Shown here: positions 45,081-54,124 of the stretch, piece after piece
Position numbering within the stretch: the stretch's first letter is position 1
Layout: every line of letters starts with the position of its first letter
NCBI GenBank assembly: GCA_030432635.1
Contig: JAUIMB010000006.1
Location: 145,666-209,665, forward strand
Source: Bacteroidia bacterium
GTDB taxonomy: Bacteria > Bacteroidota > Bacteroidia > Flavobacteriales > Flavobacteriaceae
Reading direction: 5' to 3'
Length of the DNA stretch: 64,000 nucleotides
Notes under the pieces: generated by a model
What the model saw: only the letters and a program-made list of their open reading frames with translations
What the model was told of the DNA's origin: nothing
Databases searched by the model: none
Made by a program: the position numbers and the translations under genes

Positions 45081-45102
45081 CTTAGTTTAATTACTAGGTC
45101 AT

Positions 45103-47055
45103 TTATTTAGTGTCTTCTGCTTCAATTTCGGTACTTTCAGTTTCACCATCGATAGGTGCGTTTTTGTTCTTGAGATGTTTGTCCAAAAACTTTAGAATTC
45201 GACTGTAAGCCTCAATTTGATTTTCTTTTTTCACGAAGCCATGTCCTTCGTCTTCAAATAAGACATATTCAACAGGAACTCCATTTTTTCGAACACCTTC
45301 AACAATTTCATCAGATTCCACTTGTAAAACCCTAGGGTCTTGGGCTCCTTGTAAAACAATTAATGGTTTTTTAACCTTGTCGGTATGGAATAGTGGCGAA
45401 ATACGTTTTAGTCGAACCGAATCAGCAGAAAATGGATCACCTAATTCTTTGTAGAGCGATTCGCGAAACGATTCCCAATAAGGAGGAATGCTTTTTAAGG
45501 TGCGCATCCAATTGGTAACACCAAATATATTAACACCAACATCAAACTCATCAGGCGTGTAAGTGAGTGCAGCCATGGTCATGTAACCACCATAGGATCC
45601 TCCAATAATACCGATTTTATCACTATCAATTTCAGACTGTGTTTTCAACCAATTCTTACCTTCAACACAATCCTGTAAATCTTTTTCACCGTGATTTTTA
45701 TCATCCATTTGGAAAAACGTCTTTCCGTAGCCACTACTACCACGATTATTTACGGCCAATATCGCATAACCATGATTTACCATATATTGTATTAAAGAGC
45801 TGAAGTTTTGACGTGTTTGTCCACCTGGACCACCATGAACCCATACCATGGCAGGTACTTTATTGTCCTTTGCAGCTTGCTTCGGAAGGTAATAAATGGC
45901 AGGAATTACTGTGCCATCAAAAGATTTAAATCGGATGACCTTTGCACTTACAAGATCGTCTGGGTTAATGTCCTTATTTAGAACATCGGTAAGTTTATGT
46001 TGTGCTTTGGTCGCCAAGTTATAGGTATATAAATTTGAAGGCGTATTTGAGCCACCTACATACATTCGCATCCAGGTTTCATCATCATTAAAACTAACAC
46101 TAGTGATACTCTGGTCTCCAAAGTCTGGAAGCTCAATAGGTTCCATAGTTTCAGCATCTAGAACTTCGATGGCATTCTTTCCATCTTCATTGACATAAAC
46201 AACCATGTAACTACCTTGCGAAGTGAATCCACTTCCCATAATATCCCATTCCTTCTCAATGACTTTATTCTTAACCTTGGTCGCTAGATCGTATGACATT
46301 AAGTATGAAAATTCTGCGCCATCATCAGTCGTATAATAAAACGTCGAACTGTCCTTGGAAAAATCCTGGGCAGAATTTCCACTTTGGTTATCGTTGATTT
46401 TTGTCATTTCCTTAGTGGTCACATCATAGATAAAAAGATCGCTATCGTTCGTATTGACAGACTTCACAAGTGCAAAATAGTTTTCGTCGTCGGACATTCC
46501 TGAAAAGCTAAGACCAGAATCATCTTGGTAGATCATTTCAGAAGAGTAATCCTCCAAAGACATTTTGTAAACATCGAAATATTTAGGGTTGCGTTTATTT
46601 GAACCGAAATACAAGTATTTATCATCTTCAGACCAACCGTAAAAGCTTGATTTTGCTCCTTTTTCGGGTGTTATATCCTTGATGGTGCCATCCAATTCCC
46701 GAACAAATAAATGGTCAATTTCGTCACCATTACCATCAGCATTCAGTAACATTCTGTTGTCATTGGGAAAGTAAGAATCAGCAAAAATGGATGTGCTATC
46801 CGAAGCGGTAATTGGCGTCATCGCTCCACCTTTCACCGGAATGGTATAGACATTATAAATTCCTGACCTATTACTTGATACGAGTAGATTGGAATTGTCG
46901 GGAGAAAAGCTTCCGCCTGCAACAGCTTCGTTATCCATGAATTGCTCAATGGTATATTGTTGAATGTCTCGAGTTGCAATGTTCTCAGTTTTTGCCTCTT
47001 CTTTACAAGCAAAGATGAGCATAGAGATAGCAAGACCCAGAAGTTTGGTTTTCAT
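45103..47055 (-). CDS. S9 family peptidase (prolyl oligopeptidase type)
   Basis: A 650-residue lipoprotein (Cys17 in MLIFACKEE). Residues 40-380 form a beta-propeller of TolB/WD40-like blades, and residues 390-635 an alpha/beta hydrolase. The catalytic triad is visible: Ser in GIIGGSYGGYMTM (about 488), Asp in LQGAQDPRV (about 571) and His in EDEGHGFVKK (about 604). HGGPGGQTRQ is the oxyanion-hole region. It would act as an envelope dipeptidyl- or acylaminoacyl-peptidase. A 20-bp gap to the BNR protein upstream suggests one operon. Confidence 0.9.
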   Translation of the reverse strand: MKTKLLGLAISMLIFACKEEAKTENIATRDIQQYTIEQFMDNEAVAGGSFSPDNSNLLVSSNRSGIYNVYTIPVKGGAMTPITASDSTSIFADSYFPNDNRMLLNADGNGDEIDHLFVRELDGTIKDITPEKGAKSSFYGWSEDDKYLYFGSNKRNPKYFDVYKMSLEDYSSEMIYQDDSGLSFSGMSDDENYFALVKSVNTNDSDLFIYDVTTKEMTKINDNQSGNSAQDFSKDSSTFYYTTDDGAEFSYLMSYDLATKVKNKVIEKEWDIMGSGFTSQGSYMVVYVNEDGKNAIEVLDAETMEPIELPDFGDQSITSVSFNDDETWMRMYVGGSNTPSNLYTYNLATKAQHKLTDVLNKDINPDDLVSAKVIRFKSFDGTVIPAIYYLPKQAAKDNKVPAMVWVHGGPGGQTRQNFSSLIQYMVNHGYAILAVNNRGSSGYGKTFFQMDDKNHGEKDLQDCVEGKNWLKTQSEIDSDKIGIIGGSYGGYMTMAALTYTPDEFDVGVNIFGVTNWMRTLKSIPPYWESFRESLYKELGDPFSADSVRLKRISPLFHTDKVKKPLIVLQGAQDPRVLQVESDEIVEGVRKNGVPVEYVLFEDEGHGFVKKENQIEAYSRILKFLDKHLKNKNAPIDGETESTEIEAEDTK

Positions 47056-47075
47056 AATATTATGCTTTAGAGTTG

Positions 47076-50000
47076 TTAATTTGTTTTAAAAGTTTTTGTA
47101 TCCTTAAAAGGTGTTGTTGATAGTTGCTCCATTTTTGACTTGTACGTGTTCCATTCGTTAGTAAAGAAGGAGTTTGTCTCATCAAAAACACGATCCAAGG
47201 CTATTGTGGCGTTTTTTATCAGTGTTCTTTCGGTAGATGTGATTCCGTGTTGTCTACTTTCTACATAGCCTCTGGCCAAATTCAAGCGTTGCAAGGCTGT
47301 AACTTCAGGACTTCTAGTGATGCCTTGGCGTTTATCTTCCTTACCCAAAAATTGATCAATAATACTGTCGATACTTTTGACAATTTCTTTTGAAGCACTA
47401 ATCTCATCCTTGTACTTATCCTTGTCTAATTTTTTAAGTAGCTTTTGATAATCAGTGGCAATGGTTTTACTTTCAGTTAATTGTTTAACGGCATCTGCTG
47501 CAGTTTGCTGAAGCTGTTCCAATTGCTTGGAGGTGTTGTAAACGTCATTGATGTTTGCCAATGATTGTTGAACCCTTGGGTCTTGTTTCACATTGACCAT
47601 GGTTTCTGAAGTTTGATCACCGAAACTCATCACGGCTTTATAGGTTCCAGGTTTTACTGAAACACCACTTGGTTCGTTAGTGCGTTCCCGAATACGTCGT
47701 GAAGGATAGTTAACACCTGCTTCATCCATGTACCATATCCATTTGTATATGCCTGTGGAATCAGGTGCTTTTTGCTTTAGACTTCTTATCAAGCGCTCAC
47801 CATCATATAATTTTAAATGAATGGAATCCCATTTTACCTTTTTCTCGTCTTTAAGTTCATCTTGATCGTTGAGCGAAGTCGAAGTGTCATCTTCATTATC
47901 CTCGGATTTTTCTGAATGGCCTGATGTGTTATTTTTTTCCGAATTATCAATCGTAATAAAGTAGGAAAATTGAGCTCCATATGATCGGTTTTCACCATTG
48001 TAAAGTGCATCGGCTCCAAATCTACTTCCAGTAGGTTGTTGATAGGCAGCTTGGTAGGCCAAAGGCGGTTCAAAAAGCTTTAATTTCTGACTGACAATGG
48101 TCTTGTTTTTTGCTAATTCACGTAAGGGACGAATATCATCCAAGATCCAGGCAGCACGACCAAATGTTCCGATTATCAAATCGTGCTCACGTGGATGAAT
48201 CACCAAATCCTTGACGGAAACTGTTGGGAAACCATTGGTCCATTTGGTCCATGTGTGTCCAGCATCAAAGGAGATATATAACCCATCATCAGTTCCTAAA
48301 AACATCAAGTTGGGTTCCTCTAGATCCTCTACAATAGATAAGGTATAACTTTCAACGTCGTTGCTATCAACAATACGATTCCAGGTTTTACCATAATCTC
48401 TTGTACGATAGGCGTAGGGTGTATAGTTAAATCTGCGGTAGTCATTGGCGATGAGTAAGGCTTCGCCTTTGGTTTTGTTGGATGCTTTAATTTGTGCAAT
48501 CCAACTGCCTTCTGGTAAGCCTTTGATATTCTTGGTAACGTCAGTCCAAGAATCTCCACCATTGGTAGTGTAGTGTACTTTTCCGTCGTCAGTTCCAACC
48601 CAAATCATATTCTTCTCTAACGTAGATGGTTCAATCACCAATATAGTGGTATGGTTTTCTGCTCCTGTGGCATCCATTGTGAGTCCACCGCTTTCAGATT
48701 GCTTTTGTTTCTCTGGATTATTAGTGGTGAGGTCAGGAGAAATGATTGTCCATGTATCTCCTTTATCTGTTGACTTATGGACAAATTGGCTTCCGAAGTA
48801 AATGGTGCTGTTATCGAAAGGATCGATATTAATGGCAGCATTCCAATTGAATCGTAATTTAATTTCTGGGTCAGGATGTGTTGGACGTACCAGATAGTTG
48901 TTTCCTGTTTGCCAATCGTATCGACTTACATAGCCTTGTTGACTCATTGACCAACCATACCTTGAATCATCTCGATCGGGAATGACATCAAAACCATCTC
49001 CAAAACTAATTTCCTGCCAATAGCTGTTTCGGATACCTTGATCACGCCAAATATAACTTGGGCCTCTCCATGAGCCATTATCTTGCATGCCACCATAAAC
49101 ATTGTAAGGAATCTCATTATCCACATTAATATGGTAAAACTGAGCTACAGGTAAGTTGCCAATAAAGCGCCAGGTTTTTCCACCATCCTTGGTAATGTTC
49201 ATGCCTCCATCATTTCCATCAATCATGAAGTTGCCGTTTTTAGGATGAATCCACCACGCATGATGATCTGGATGAACACCATTACTCACACCATAAGCAG
49301 GCATCAATTGGTTGAAGTTTTTTCCTCCATCTTCAGAAACATTCACATAAGTGTAAATTGAGTAGATGCGATTTTCATTTTGAGGGTCGACATAAATTTC
49401 AGAATAGTAAAATGGTCGATTTCCAATATCATTCTTGTCATTGACTTTTTTCCAATTAAAACCTCCATCAACACTTTTATACAGCGCATTCTTTTTGGCT
49501 TCAATCAAAGCATATATAATGTTAGGTTTGTTAGGTGCAATAGCAATACCAATTCGACCCAAATCACCTTTTGGAAGCCCTTCTTTATCGGTAATTTTTT
49601 TCCAGGTTTTGCCACCATCATGAGTGATGTGTAAACCAGAGCCTATACCTCCAGAATTAAAGAACCAAGGATCGCGTTTGTGTTCCCATAGTGCAGCAAT
49701 TAGTTTGTTTGGGTTTGTAGGATCCATGACCAAATCGGCTGCACCAGTCTTGTTGTTGGCAAATAAAATTTTGCTCCATGTTTTTCCACCATCAGTAGTT
49801 TTATAAACGCCACGTTCTGGATGTTCTCCCCAAGGCGAGCCTATAGCACCAACATAAACAATGTCTGGATTGGTAGGATCAATGATGACGCGATGGATAT
49901 GTCTTGTGTTTTCCAATCCCATAGACGTCCAGCTTTTGCCACCATCCAAGGATTTGAAAATTCCATACCCACCATTAAGACTATTTCTTGGGTTACCTTC

Positions 50001-50315
50001 ACCAGTGCCAACCCAAATCACACTTGGATTCGATTGTTGAATGGCGATAGCACCAATAGAAGCGGTAACTTGCTTGTCAAAAATTGGAGCCCAAGTAATC
50101 CCTCCAGATTCACTTTTCCACAAACCACCAGATGCGGTTCCAACATACATAATATCGGTATTGGATTCGACAACGTCAATTGCAGTAACACGTCCAGACA
50201 TACCTCCAGGACCTATATTTCGCGGTTTTAATTGTTTTAAAAGATCTAGTGAAATGTCTTGAGCTGGAAGGCAAATAGATGCCAATAAAAGCATCACAAA
50301 TAGTATGTTTTTCAT
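47076..50315 (-). CDS. BNR/sortilin-like beta-propeller protein
   Basis: A 1079-residue exported protein with signal peptide MKNILFVMLLLASICLPAQ. Residues 20-720 hold eleven Asp-box (BNR) motifs of the type S/T-x-D-x-G-x-x-W, such as SLDGGKSW, TTDGGKTW, THDGGKTW, SVDGGFNW, TRDYGKTW and SFDAGHTW. This is a large VPS10/sortilin-like propeller. The final 300 residues contain an acidic low-complexity part and helices. Homologues are often called glycosyl hydrolases, but no catalytic residues were identified. The ATG at 50315 is preferred to 50354 because a -7 element overlaps the longer start. Co-transcribed with the S9 peptidase. Confidence 0.85.
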   Translation of the reverse strand: MKNILFVMLLLASICLPAQDISLDLLKQLKPRNIGPGGMSGRVTAIDVVESNTDIMYVGTASGGLWKSESGGITWAPIFDKQVTASIGAIAIQQSNPSVIWVGTGEGNPRNSLNGGYGIFKSLDGGKSWTSMGLENTRHIHRVIIDPTNPDIVYVGAIGSPWGEHPERGVYKTTDGGKTWSKILFANNKTGAADLVMDPTNPNKLIAALWEHKRDPWFFNSGGIGSGLHITHDGGKTWKKITDKEGLPKGDLGRIGIAIAPNKPNIIYALIEAKKNALYKSVDGGFNWKKVNDKNDIGNRPFYYSEIYVDPQNENRIYSIYTYVNVSEDGGKNFNQLMPAYGVSNGVHPDHHAWWIHPKNGNFMIDGNDGGMNITKDGGKTWRFIGNLPVAQFYHINVDNEIPYNVYGGMQDNGSWRGPSYIWRDQGIRNSYWQEISFGDGFDVIPDRDDSRYGWSMSQQGYVSRYDWQTGNNYLVRPTHPDPEIKLRFNWNAAINIDPFDNSTIYFGSQFVHKSTDKGDTWTIISPDLTTNNPEKQKQSESGGLTMDATGAENHTTILVIEPSTLEKNMIWVGTDDGKVHYTTNGGDSWTDVTKNIKGLPEGSWIAQIKASNKTKGEALLIANDYRRFNYTPYAYRTRDYGKTWNRIVDSNDVESYTLSIVEDLEEPNLMFLGTDDGLYISFDAGHTWTKWTNGFPTVSVKDLVIHPREHDLIIGTFGRAAWILDDIRPLRELAKNKTIVSQKLKLFEPPLAYQAAYQQPTGSRFGADALYNGENRSYGAQFSYFITIDNSEKNNTSGHSEKSEDNEDDTSTSLNDQDELKDEKKVKWDSIHLKLYDGERLIRSLKQKAPDSTGIYKWIWYMDEAGVNYPSRRIRERTNEPSGVSVKPGTYKAVMSFGDQTSETMVNVKQDPRVQQSLANINDVYNTSKQLEQLQQTAADAVKQLTESKTIATDYQKLLKKLDKDKYKDEISASKEIVKSIDSIIDQFLGKEDKRQGITRSPEVTALQRLNLARGYVESRQHGITSTERTLIKNATIALDRVFDETNSFFTNEWNTYKSKMEQLSTTPFKDTKTFKTN

Positions 50316-50638
50316 AAAGGCTGGTTTAGATTGCTTTAAAGATACTAAAAACAACTATTGAGAACATGCTATAAAAAGTTAAAACACTGGATAGCTTGGT
50401 GTAAATTGTTTGTTTATACTAAAAAAATGCTTTTTGAATTAATGTGTTGGTCATTTCAGTTATTAACACTTAAACATTTGTTCGTAATAAGGATTTGAAG
50501 AAGTATAAAGATGCAAACTTATAGCACGATTTTTGACAACTTAGGTCTTTCATTTATTTGGCTACCGAAAAAAGGTTGTTGTAGATCATAAGATTCATAT
50601 CATACAATGGGACAGAAAGGGCTCATCTTTCAGCTAAA
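50316..50638. other. Intergenic region before the BNR protein gene
   Basis: On the - strand TATCTTTA (50344-50337) is a probable -7 element for the BNR gene, placing the transcription start about 15 bp before its ATG. The remaining 290 bp are AT-rich, and I see no gene or clear structure in them. Confidence 0.45.
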
Positions 50639-51181
50639 TCATTGAAATAACACATATCTCGGCGGAACTAGTCCGTTAAGTCTCAAATACACGAGCATTT
50701 GCCCTCTGTGATGAGTAATATGATCAGAAAGTAATAGTAGGATTTGACGCTTCGATCGTTGCAATCCGAAGTAATCTAATTCATCATTAAGTTCATCAGT
50801 ATCGAAGTTTTTGATCAAATTGATGGCATCATCAAAAGTGTTTTCTACCAAAGTGATCATTTCAGATTTAGACTTGTTGGCGACTTTATATATGGTATCG
50901 GTTTGCCATGTTCTTGCTTCTCGTCCTCCCAAAAGAGATTGGCTGTGCCAATCCATAGCATACCCAATATGCAGTAGGTTTTGGGCAAATGTTAACGATT
51001 CGGGAGAAGCTTTGTAATTGTAATGCTCTTCTGGCATGAGTTGGGCTACAAGGCTCATGTATGTTTTGGAGTTTTCCAGTCGCTCAATATAGTCTTCAAT
51101 AAATTTATCATCTTGGGCCAATACTTGAGCTGATGATAATGCCAGAAAAAATATTGTGGTTATACTTAGGAAGTGTTTCAT
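50639..51181 (-). CDS. DinB family protein
   Basis: A 180-residue exported protein with signal peptide MKHFLSITTIFFLALSSAQV and cleavage near VLAQ. The mature part is a four-helix DinB-like bundle with three potential metal-binding histidines: FAQNLLHIGYAMDWHSQSLL and SDHITHHRGQMLVYLRLNG. The HxxHHRGQ segment is typical of the DinB/YfiT superfamily. Most relatives are cytoplasmic thiol or damage-related enzymes, so the signal peptide is notable. The ATG at 51181 is preferred over a GTG at 51190. Confidence 0.8.
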   Translation of the reverse strand: MKHFLSITTIFFLALSSAQVLAQDDKFIEDYIERLENSKTYMSLVAQLMPEEHYNYKASPESLTFAQNLLHIGYAMDWHSQSLLGGREARTWQTDTIYKVANKSKSEMITLVENTFDDAINLIKNFDTDELNDELDYFGLQRSKRQILLLLSDHITHHRGQMLVYLRLNGLVPPRYVLFQ

Positions 51182-51232
51182 GATGTTCACGGTTGTTTTG
51201 CTTTGAAAGCTATGCGTTATTTTGGAACTTAA

Positions 51233-51835
51233 TCAGCGATTGGCCATAATAAATTCAGTCGGATCTAAATATCCATTTGTTTCCTGGGAATAACCTTGGC
51301 CAATGGGTAAATCAAGCTTATCTCTTATCTCAAAATGTAAATGAGCCAGATATTGCCCATTTGCAGTACCTATGGTTCCTATTTGTTCTCCTTTTTTGAT
51401 CCATTGCCTTTCATCAACAAAAATGGTGTCACAATGTGCATATAAGGATTCTACCATGGTTCCGTTTGACATTTTATGGATGATTCGAATAACATTTCCC
51501 CAACCACCTCCATAATCTTCAGCAAATTTTACGTAACCATTGGAAATTGCATAAATAGGGTCGCCTAAATCTGAATTTCCACCTGTTACAGCATTCCAAT
51601 CATCTCCTAGGTGCATGTTTTCTTGAAACTTCTGAGCATTATAATAGCCTTTGGCATTTGGCTTTCCAACGGGAAAATCAAAGGCAGTCGCGATGTAAAG
51701 CGAATCGAATTTAAATACAGGTTCAGATGCTGTAATGGCATTTTGCTCAACAGTAGTCTCAATCTTCCGGATTTTTCGATCACAGTTAAAGCATAGGCAA
51801 ATCAGAAAAAATAATCCGAAGTGTTGAAGGTTCAT
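51233..51835 (-). CDS. M23 family metallopeptidase lipoprotein
   Basis: A 200-residue exported peptidase of the LytM type, probably acting on peptidoglycan. The N-terminus FGLFFLICLCFNCDRKIRKI has a lipobox-like CxxC region with the likely lipidated Cys near 19. The zinc ligands are seen in HLGDDWNAVTGG (H and D) and in HLHFEIR. The spacing between these blocks is normal. A single gene between dinB-like and deoD on the same strand, it shows no sign of truncation. Confidence 0.85.
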   Translation of the reverse strand: MNLQHFGLFFLICLCFNCDRKIRKIETTVEQNAITASEPVFKFDSLYIATAFDFPVGKPNAKGYYNAQKFQENMHLGDDWNAVTGGNSDLGDPIYAISNGYVKFAEDYGGGWGNVIRIIHKMSNGTMVESLYAHCDTIFVDERQWIKKGEQIGTIGTANGQYLAHLHFEIRDKLDLPIGQGYSQETNGYLDPTEFIMANR

Positions 51836-51899
51836 AAATAGTAAACGTTGTATTGGGCACGTATCGTATTATGGTGTGCTCATTTTATTTCAAAAGATA

Positions 51900-52598
51900 T
51901 TACAATGTGCTCAAGGCAAGTTCAACCATCGTAGTAAATGTAGATTCCCGTTCATCAGCAGAAGCATGCTCTTTCGTAACCAATGAGTCAGAAATTGTCA
52001 AAATGGACAACGCCTTCACTTTGTGCTTTGCGGCAATCGTATACAATCCAGCGGTTTCCATCTCAACGCATAACACACCAAAATCTGCCCATTGTTTATA
52101 ATAGTCGTAGTCATCTTGATAAAATACATCCGACGATAATACATTACCTGCTTTAACTGGAATGTCATTGGCTTTTGCGTGTTCAATTACTTTCATAAAC
52201 AATTCAAAGTTTGCTGTTGGTGCATAATCTGCATTGATAAAACGTGAGTTATTGATTCCAGAATTGGATGAGGCAGCCATGGCAATCACAATATCTCTTA
52301 CATTGATGTTCTTTTGGTAGGAACCAGCAGAGCCAACGCGTATCAAGTTTTTTACGCCATATTCGGTAATCAGTTCATGGCAATAAATTAAGGCTGAAGG
52401 AATTCCCATACCTGTACCTTGAACCGAAACAGGTTTGCCGTTAAAGGTGCCAGTAAAACCCAACATACCACGAACGTCATTGTAGCGTTTGGGATGGTCT
52501 AGAAATGTTTCGGCAATCCATTTGGCACGCATTGGATCTCCAGGTAAAAGCACAGTTTCTGCAATTTCACCTTGCTTTGCTTCGATATGTAAACTCAT
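51900..52598 (-). CDS. deoD: Purine-nucleoside phosphorylase (DeoD type)
   Basis: A 232-residue cytoplasmic enzyme that splits purine nucleosides with phosphate. The family pattern is clear: VLLPGDPMRAKWIAETFL near residues 17-34, GTGMGIPSALIYCHELI, IRVGSAGSYQ and the nucleoside-binding LCVEMETAGLYTIAA. The length is normal for the hexameric DeoD type. It lies 87 bp after the SafE-like gene of the cbb3 cluster on the same strand, possibly by chance, as no functional link is known. Confidence 0.93.
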   Translation of the reverse strand: MSLHIEAKQGEIAETVLLPGDPMRAKWIAETFLDHPKRYNDVRGMLGFTGTFNGKPVSVQGTGMGIPSALIYCHELITEYGVKNLIRVGSAGSYQKNINVRDIVIAMAASSNSGINNSRFINADYAPTANFELFMKVIEHAKANDIPVKAGNVLSSDVFYQDDYDYYKQWADFGVLCVEMETAGLYTIAAKHKVKALSILTISDSLVTKEHASADERESTFTTMVELALSTL

Positions 52599-52684
52599 TT
52601 AAAATCGTATTGTATGTCGAAATCTACAATAAAAATATAGACTTTGGGTATTAAAATCAACTTAAGACTTCACCAATGGATTAA

Positions 52685-53386
52685 TCAATGACAATCAATG
52701 GCATTAGAAGCAATATCTGCAATTGGAGCAGGAGAGACGTAAGGAATTCCAAGCCCTAATCCACGTACTATAAATAAAACACCTATGATGATCACAAACA
52801 CTGGAATGGCTTTTTGGATACGTTGCTTTATATTGCTATTCAGGAATTTCCCTAGATACACGGCTGTGGTCATCAAAGGTATGGTTCCTATCCCAAATAG
52901 CATCATGTACAAACTACCTTGTACTGCATTTTGCATAGCTAAGGATGCAAAAACAGCCATATATACCAATCCGCAAGGTAAAAATCCATTGAGAAAACCA
53001 ATGGTCATAAAGGTGTCTGCTGTTTTCTTTTTTAATGCCTGACCCAAAGCCGACTTAACTTTGGAGATGACCTTGTAAATGGGTTTTGAGAAGTTATAGG
53101 CATTAAAGGTTTTAATCGGAATGAGCACAATCACAATCATCAATACACCAATGGCAATGGAGAGTTGCTGTTGCAACCCAAACAGGTATAAGCCCTTTCC
53201 TACCAAGCCAAAGACCAAGCCTATCAAGGCATAAGCTAAAATCCTTCCGAAGTGGTAGCTAAAAACCTGAAATAGCTTTTTGGTCGAGTTGCTTCTATCC
53301 ACAGGAAGCATAAAGGCAATAGGACCACACATGCCAACACAGTGGAAACTTCCTAATAATCCAAATATCATAGCAGACCAAAGCAT
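52685..53386 (-). CDS. Sulfite exporter TauE/SafE family protein (cbb3 cluster)
   Basis: A 233-residue membrane protein with six to seven helices. MIFGLLGSFHCVGMCGPIAF at the N-terminus, with the HCxGMCG motif, and FLNGFLPCGLVYMAVFASLA are the two hallmark segments of the CcoS/CcoH-associated SafE type. The cysteine and histidine residues suggest metal, probably copper, handling for oxidase assembly. The ATG at 53386 is chosen, since a longer frame would run back into fixH. It starts 10 bp after fixH and ends the cluster. Confidence 0.85.
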   Translation of the reverse strand: MLWSAMIFGLLGSFHCVGMCGPIAFMLPVDRSNSTKKLFQVFSYHFGRILAYALIGLVFGLVGKGLYLFGLQQQLSIAIGVLMIVIVLIPIKTFNAYNFSKPIYKVISKVKSALGQALKKKTADTFMTIGFLNGFLPCGLVYMAVFASLAMQNAVQGSLYMMLFGIGTIPLMTTAVYLGKFLNSNIKQRIQKAIPVFVIIIGVLFIVRGLGLGIPYVSPAPIADIASNAIDCH

Positions 53387-53396
53387 TGTTTCTAAT

Positions 53397-53843
53397 TTAG
53401 TAGACGATCTCCTTTTTGTAGAGATATGATTTTCCGTTATATTGCCAATCCACTCTAATGTTCCAACGACCATCCAATAAACGTTTGTCAGGTATGAGCA
53501 AATTGTGGTCAGACAATGAAATTGCAGTTTCAAAGTCCACTTGTTTATTAGATGGTCTATATAGGAACACTGTTCCAGTGATTTGATTCGCCTTCAGGTT
53601 TTCAGGAAATGTAATTTCCAAACCTTTTTCTGTTCGTTTCCAAGTGATATTGGTCGACAAATTTTTAGCATTGTTTGCTTTATCAATATCATTTTGGTAT
53701 TCCAATTCCTCTTTATAATAATCTTCAGTGACTAAAGATGTATTGTATTTTTCAGTAGTCATCATCGTAATGACGAAATACATGATAAAGGCTATAAATC
53801 CAATAAAGGCCAGTACGATTCCAGTTCCCCAATTTAGTTTCAT
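53397..53843 (-). CDS. ccoH: FixH family protein (CcoH)
   Basis: A 148-residue protein with one N-terminal membrane helix (about 7-27: IVLAFIGFIAFIMYFVI) and a periplasmic beta domain. MKLNWGTGIVLAF and the phrase YYKEELEYQNDIDKANNAKN are typical for FixH/CcoH of Bacteroidota. It helps in assembly of cbb3 oxidase. The ATG at 53843 is used, because the frame continues upstream to 53963 without family similarity. It is separated from ccoG by a 280-bp gap holding the heptamer repeats, an unusual distance within this cluster. Confidence 0.85.
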   Translation of the reverse strand: MKLNWGTGIVLAFIGFIAFIMYFVITMMTTEKYNTSLVTEDYYKEELEYQNDIDKANNAKNLSTNITWKRTEKGLEITFPENLKANQITGTVFLYRPSNKQVDFETAISLSDHNLLIPDKRLLDGRWNIRVDWQYNGKSYLYKKEIVY

Positions 53844-53910
53844 GATTTTTATTTTTTTTAGGGCATTACCCTTTTTCATTACATTCAAAAGCGTCAGGCT
53901 TTCACTACTC

Positions 53911-53946
53911 GCTTCCTCTGTCACGCTCTGAGCGAAAGAGGAGAGC
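53911..53946 (-). repeat. Hairpin with GC-richer arms upstream of ccoH
   Basis: GCTTCCTCT (53911-53919) faces AGAGGAGAGC (53937-53946) with a small bulge, and inside it CGCTC (53924-53928) faces GAGCG (53930-53934). The block is richer in G+C than its surroundings. It may be a transcribed stem-loop in the ccoG-ccoH spacer. No T-run follows. Confidence 0.4.
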
Positions 53947-53993
53947 TCAAACATACCGTTCAATCCTTAATGCGGTTTTCGATGTTGACTTTT

Positions 53994-54014
53994 AAGGCAT
54001 AAGGCATAAGGCAT
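53994..54014. repeat. Heptamer tandem repeat AAGGCAT x3 with variants
   Basis: Three exact copies of AAGGCAT (53994-54014) are followed by degenerate copies up to about 54039 (units like TAGGGA, TAAGGGA, TTAGGCAT). On the transcribed - strand these read as CTTATGCC-like units that can pair with the GATAAGT repeats ahead of them. Confidence 0.75.
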
Positions 54015-54053
54015 TAGGGATAAGGGATTAGGCATAAGAATCTTTTTCATTTT

Positions 54054-54123
54054 ACTTATCACTTATCACTTATCACTTATCACTTATCACTTATCACTTA
54101 TCACTTATCACTTATCACTTATC
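54054..54123. repeat. Heptamer tandem repeat ACTTATC x10
   Basis: Ten perfect copies of ACTTATC fill 70 bp and end one base before the ccoG stop codon. Perfect identity of all copies indicates recent expansion. On the transcript they read GATAAGT. No unique spacers lie between units, so this is not a CRISPR array. Confidence 0.95.
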
Positions 54124-54124
54124 A

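Noticed and set aside
49821..50231. Open frame of 136 codons on the + strand opposite the BNR protein
   Set aside because: It mirrors the repetitive Asp-box coding sequence and has no start context or domain.
53844..53963. N-terminal extension of ccoH back to 53963
   Set aside because: The added 40 residues have no family similarity, cover a hairpin, and the internal ATG at 53843 begins right before the membrane helix.
54054..54123. CRISPR-like array
   Set aside because: The seven-base units are directly joined with no spacers, and no cas genes are near.
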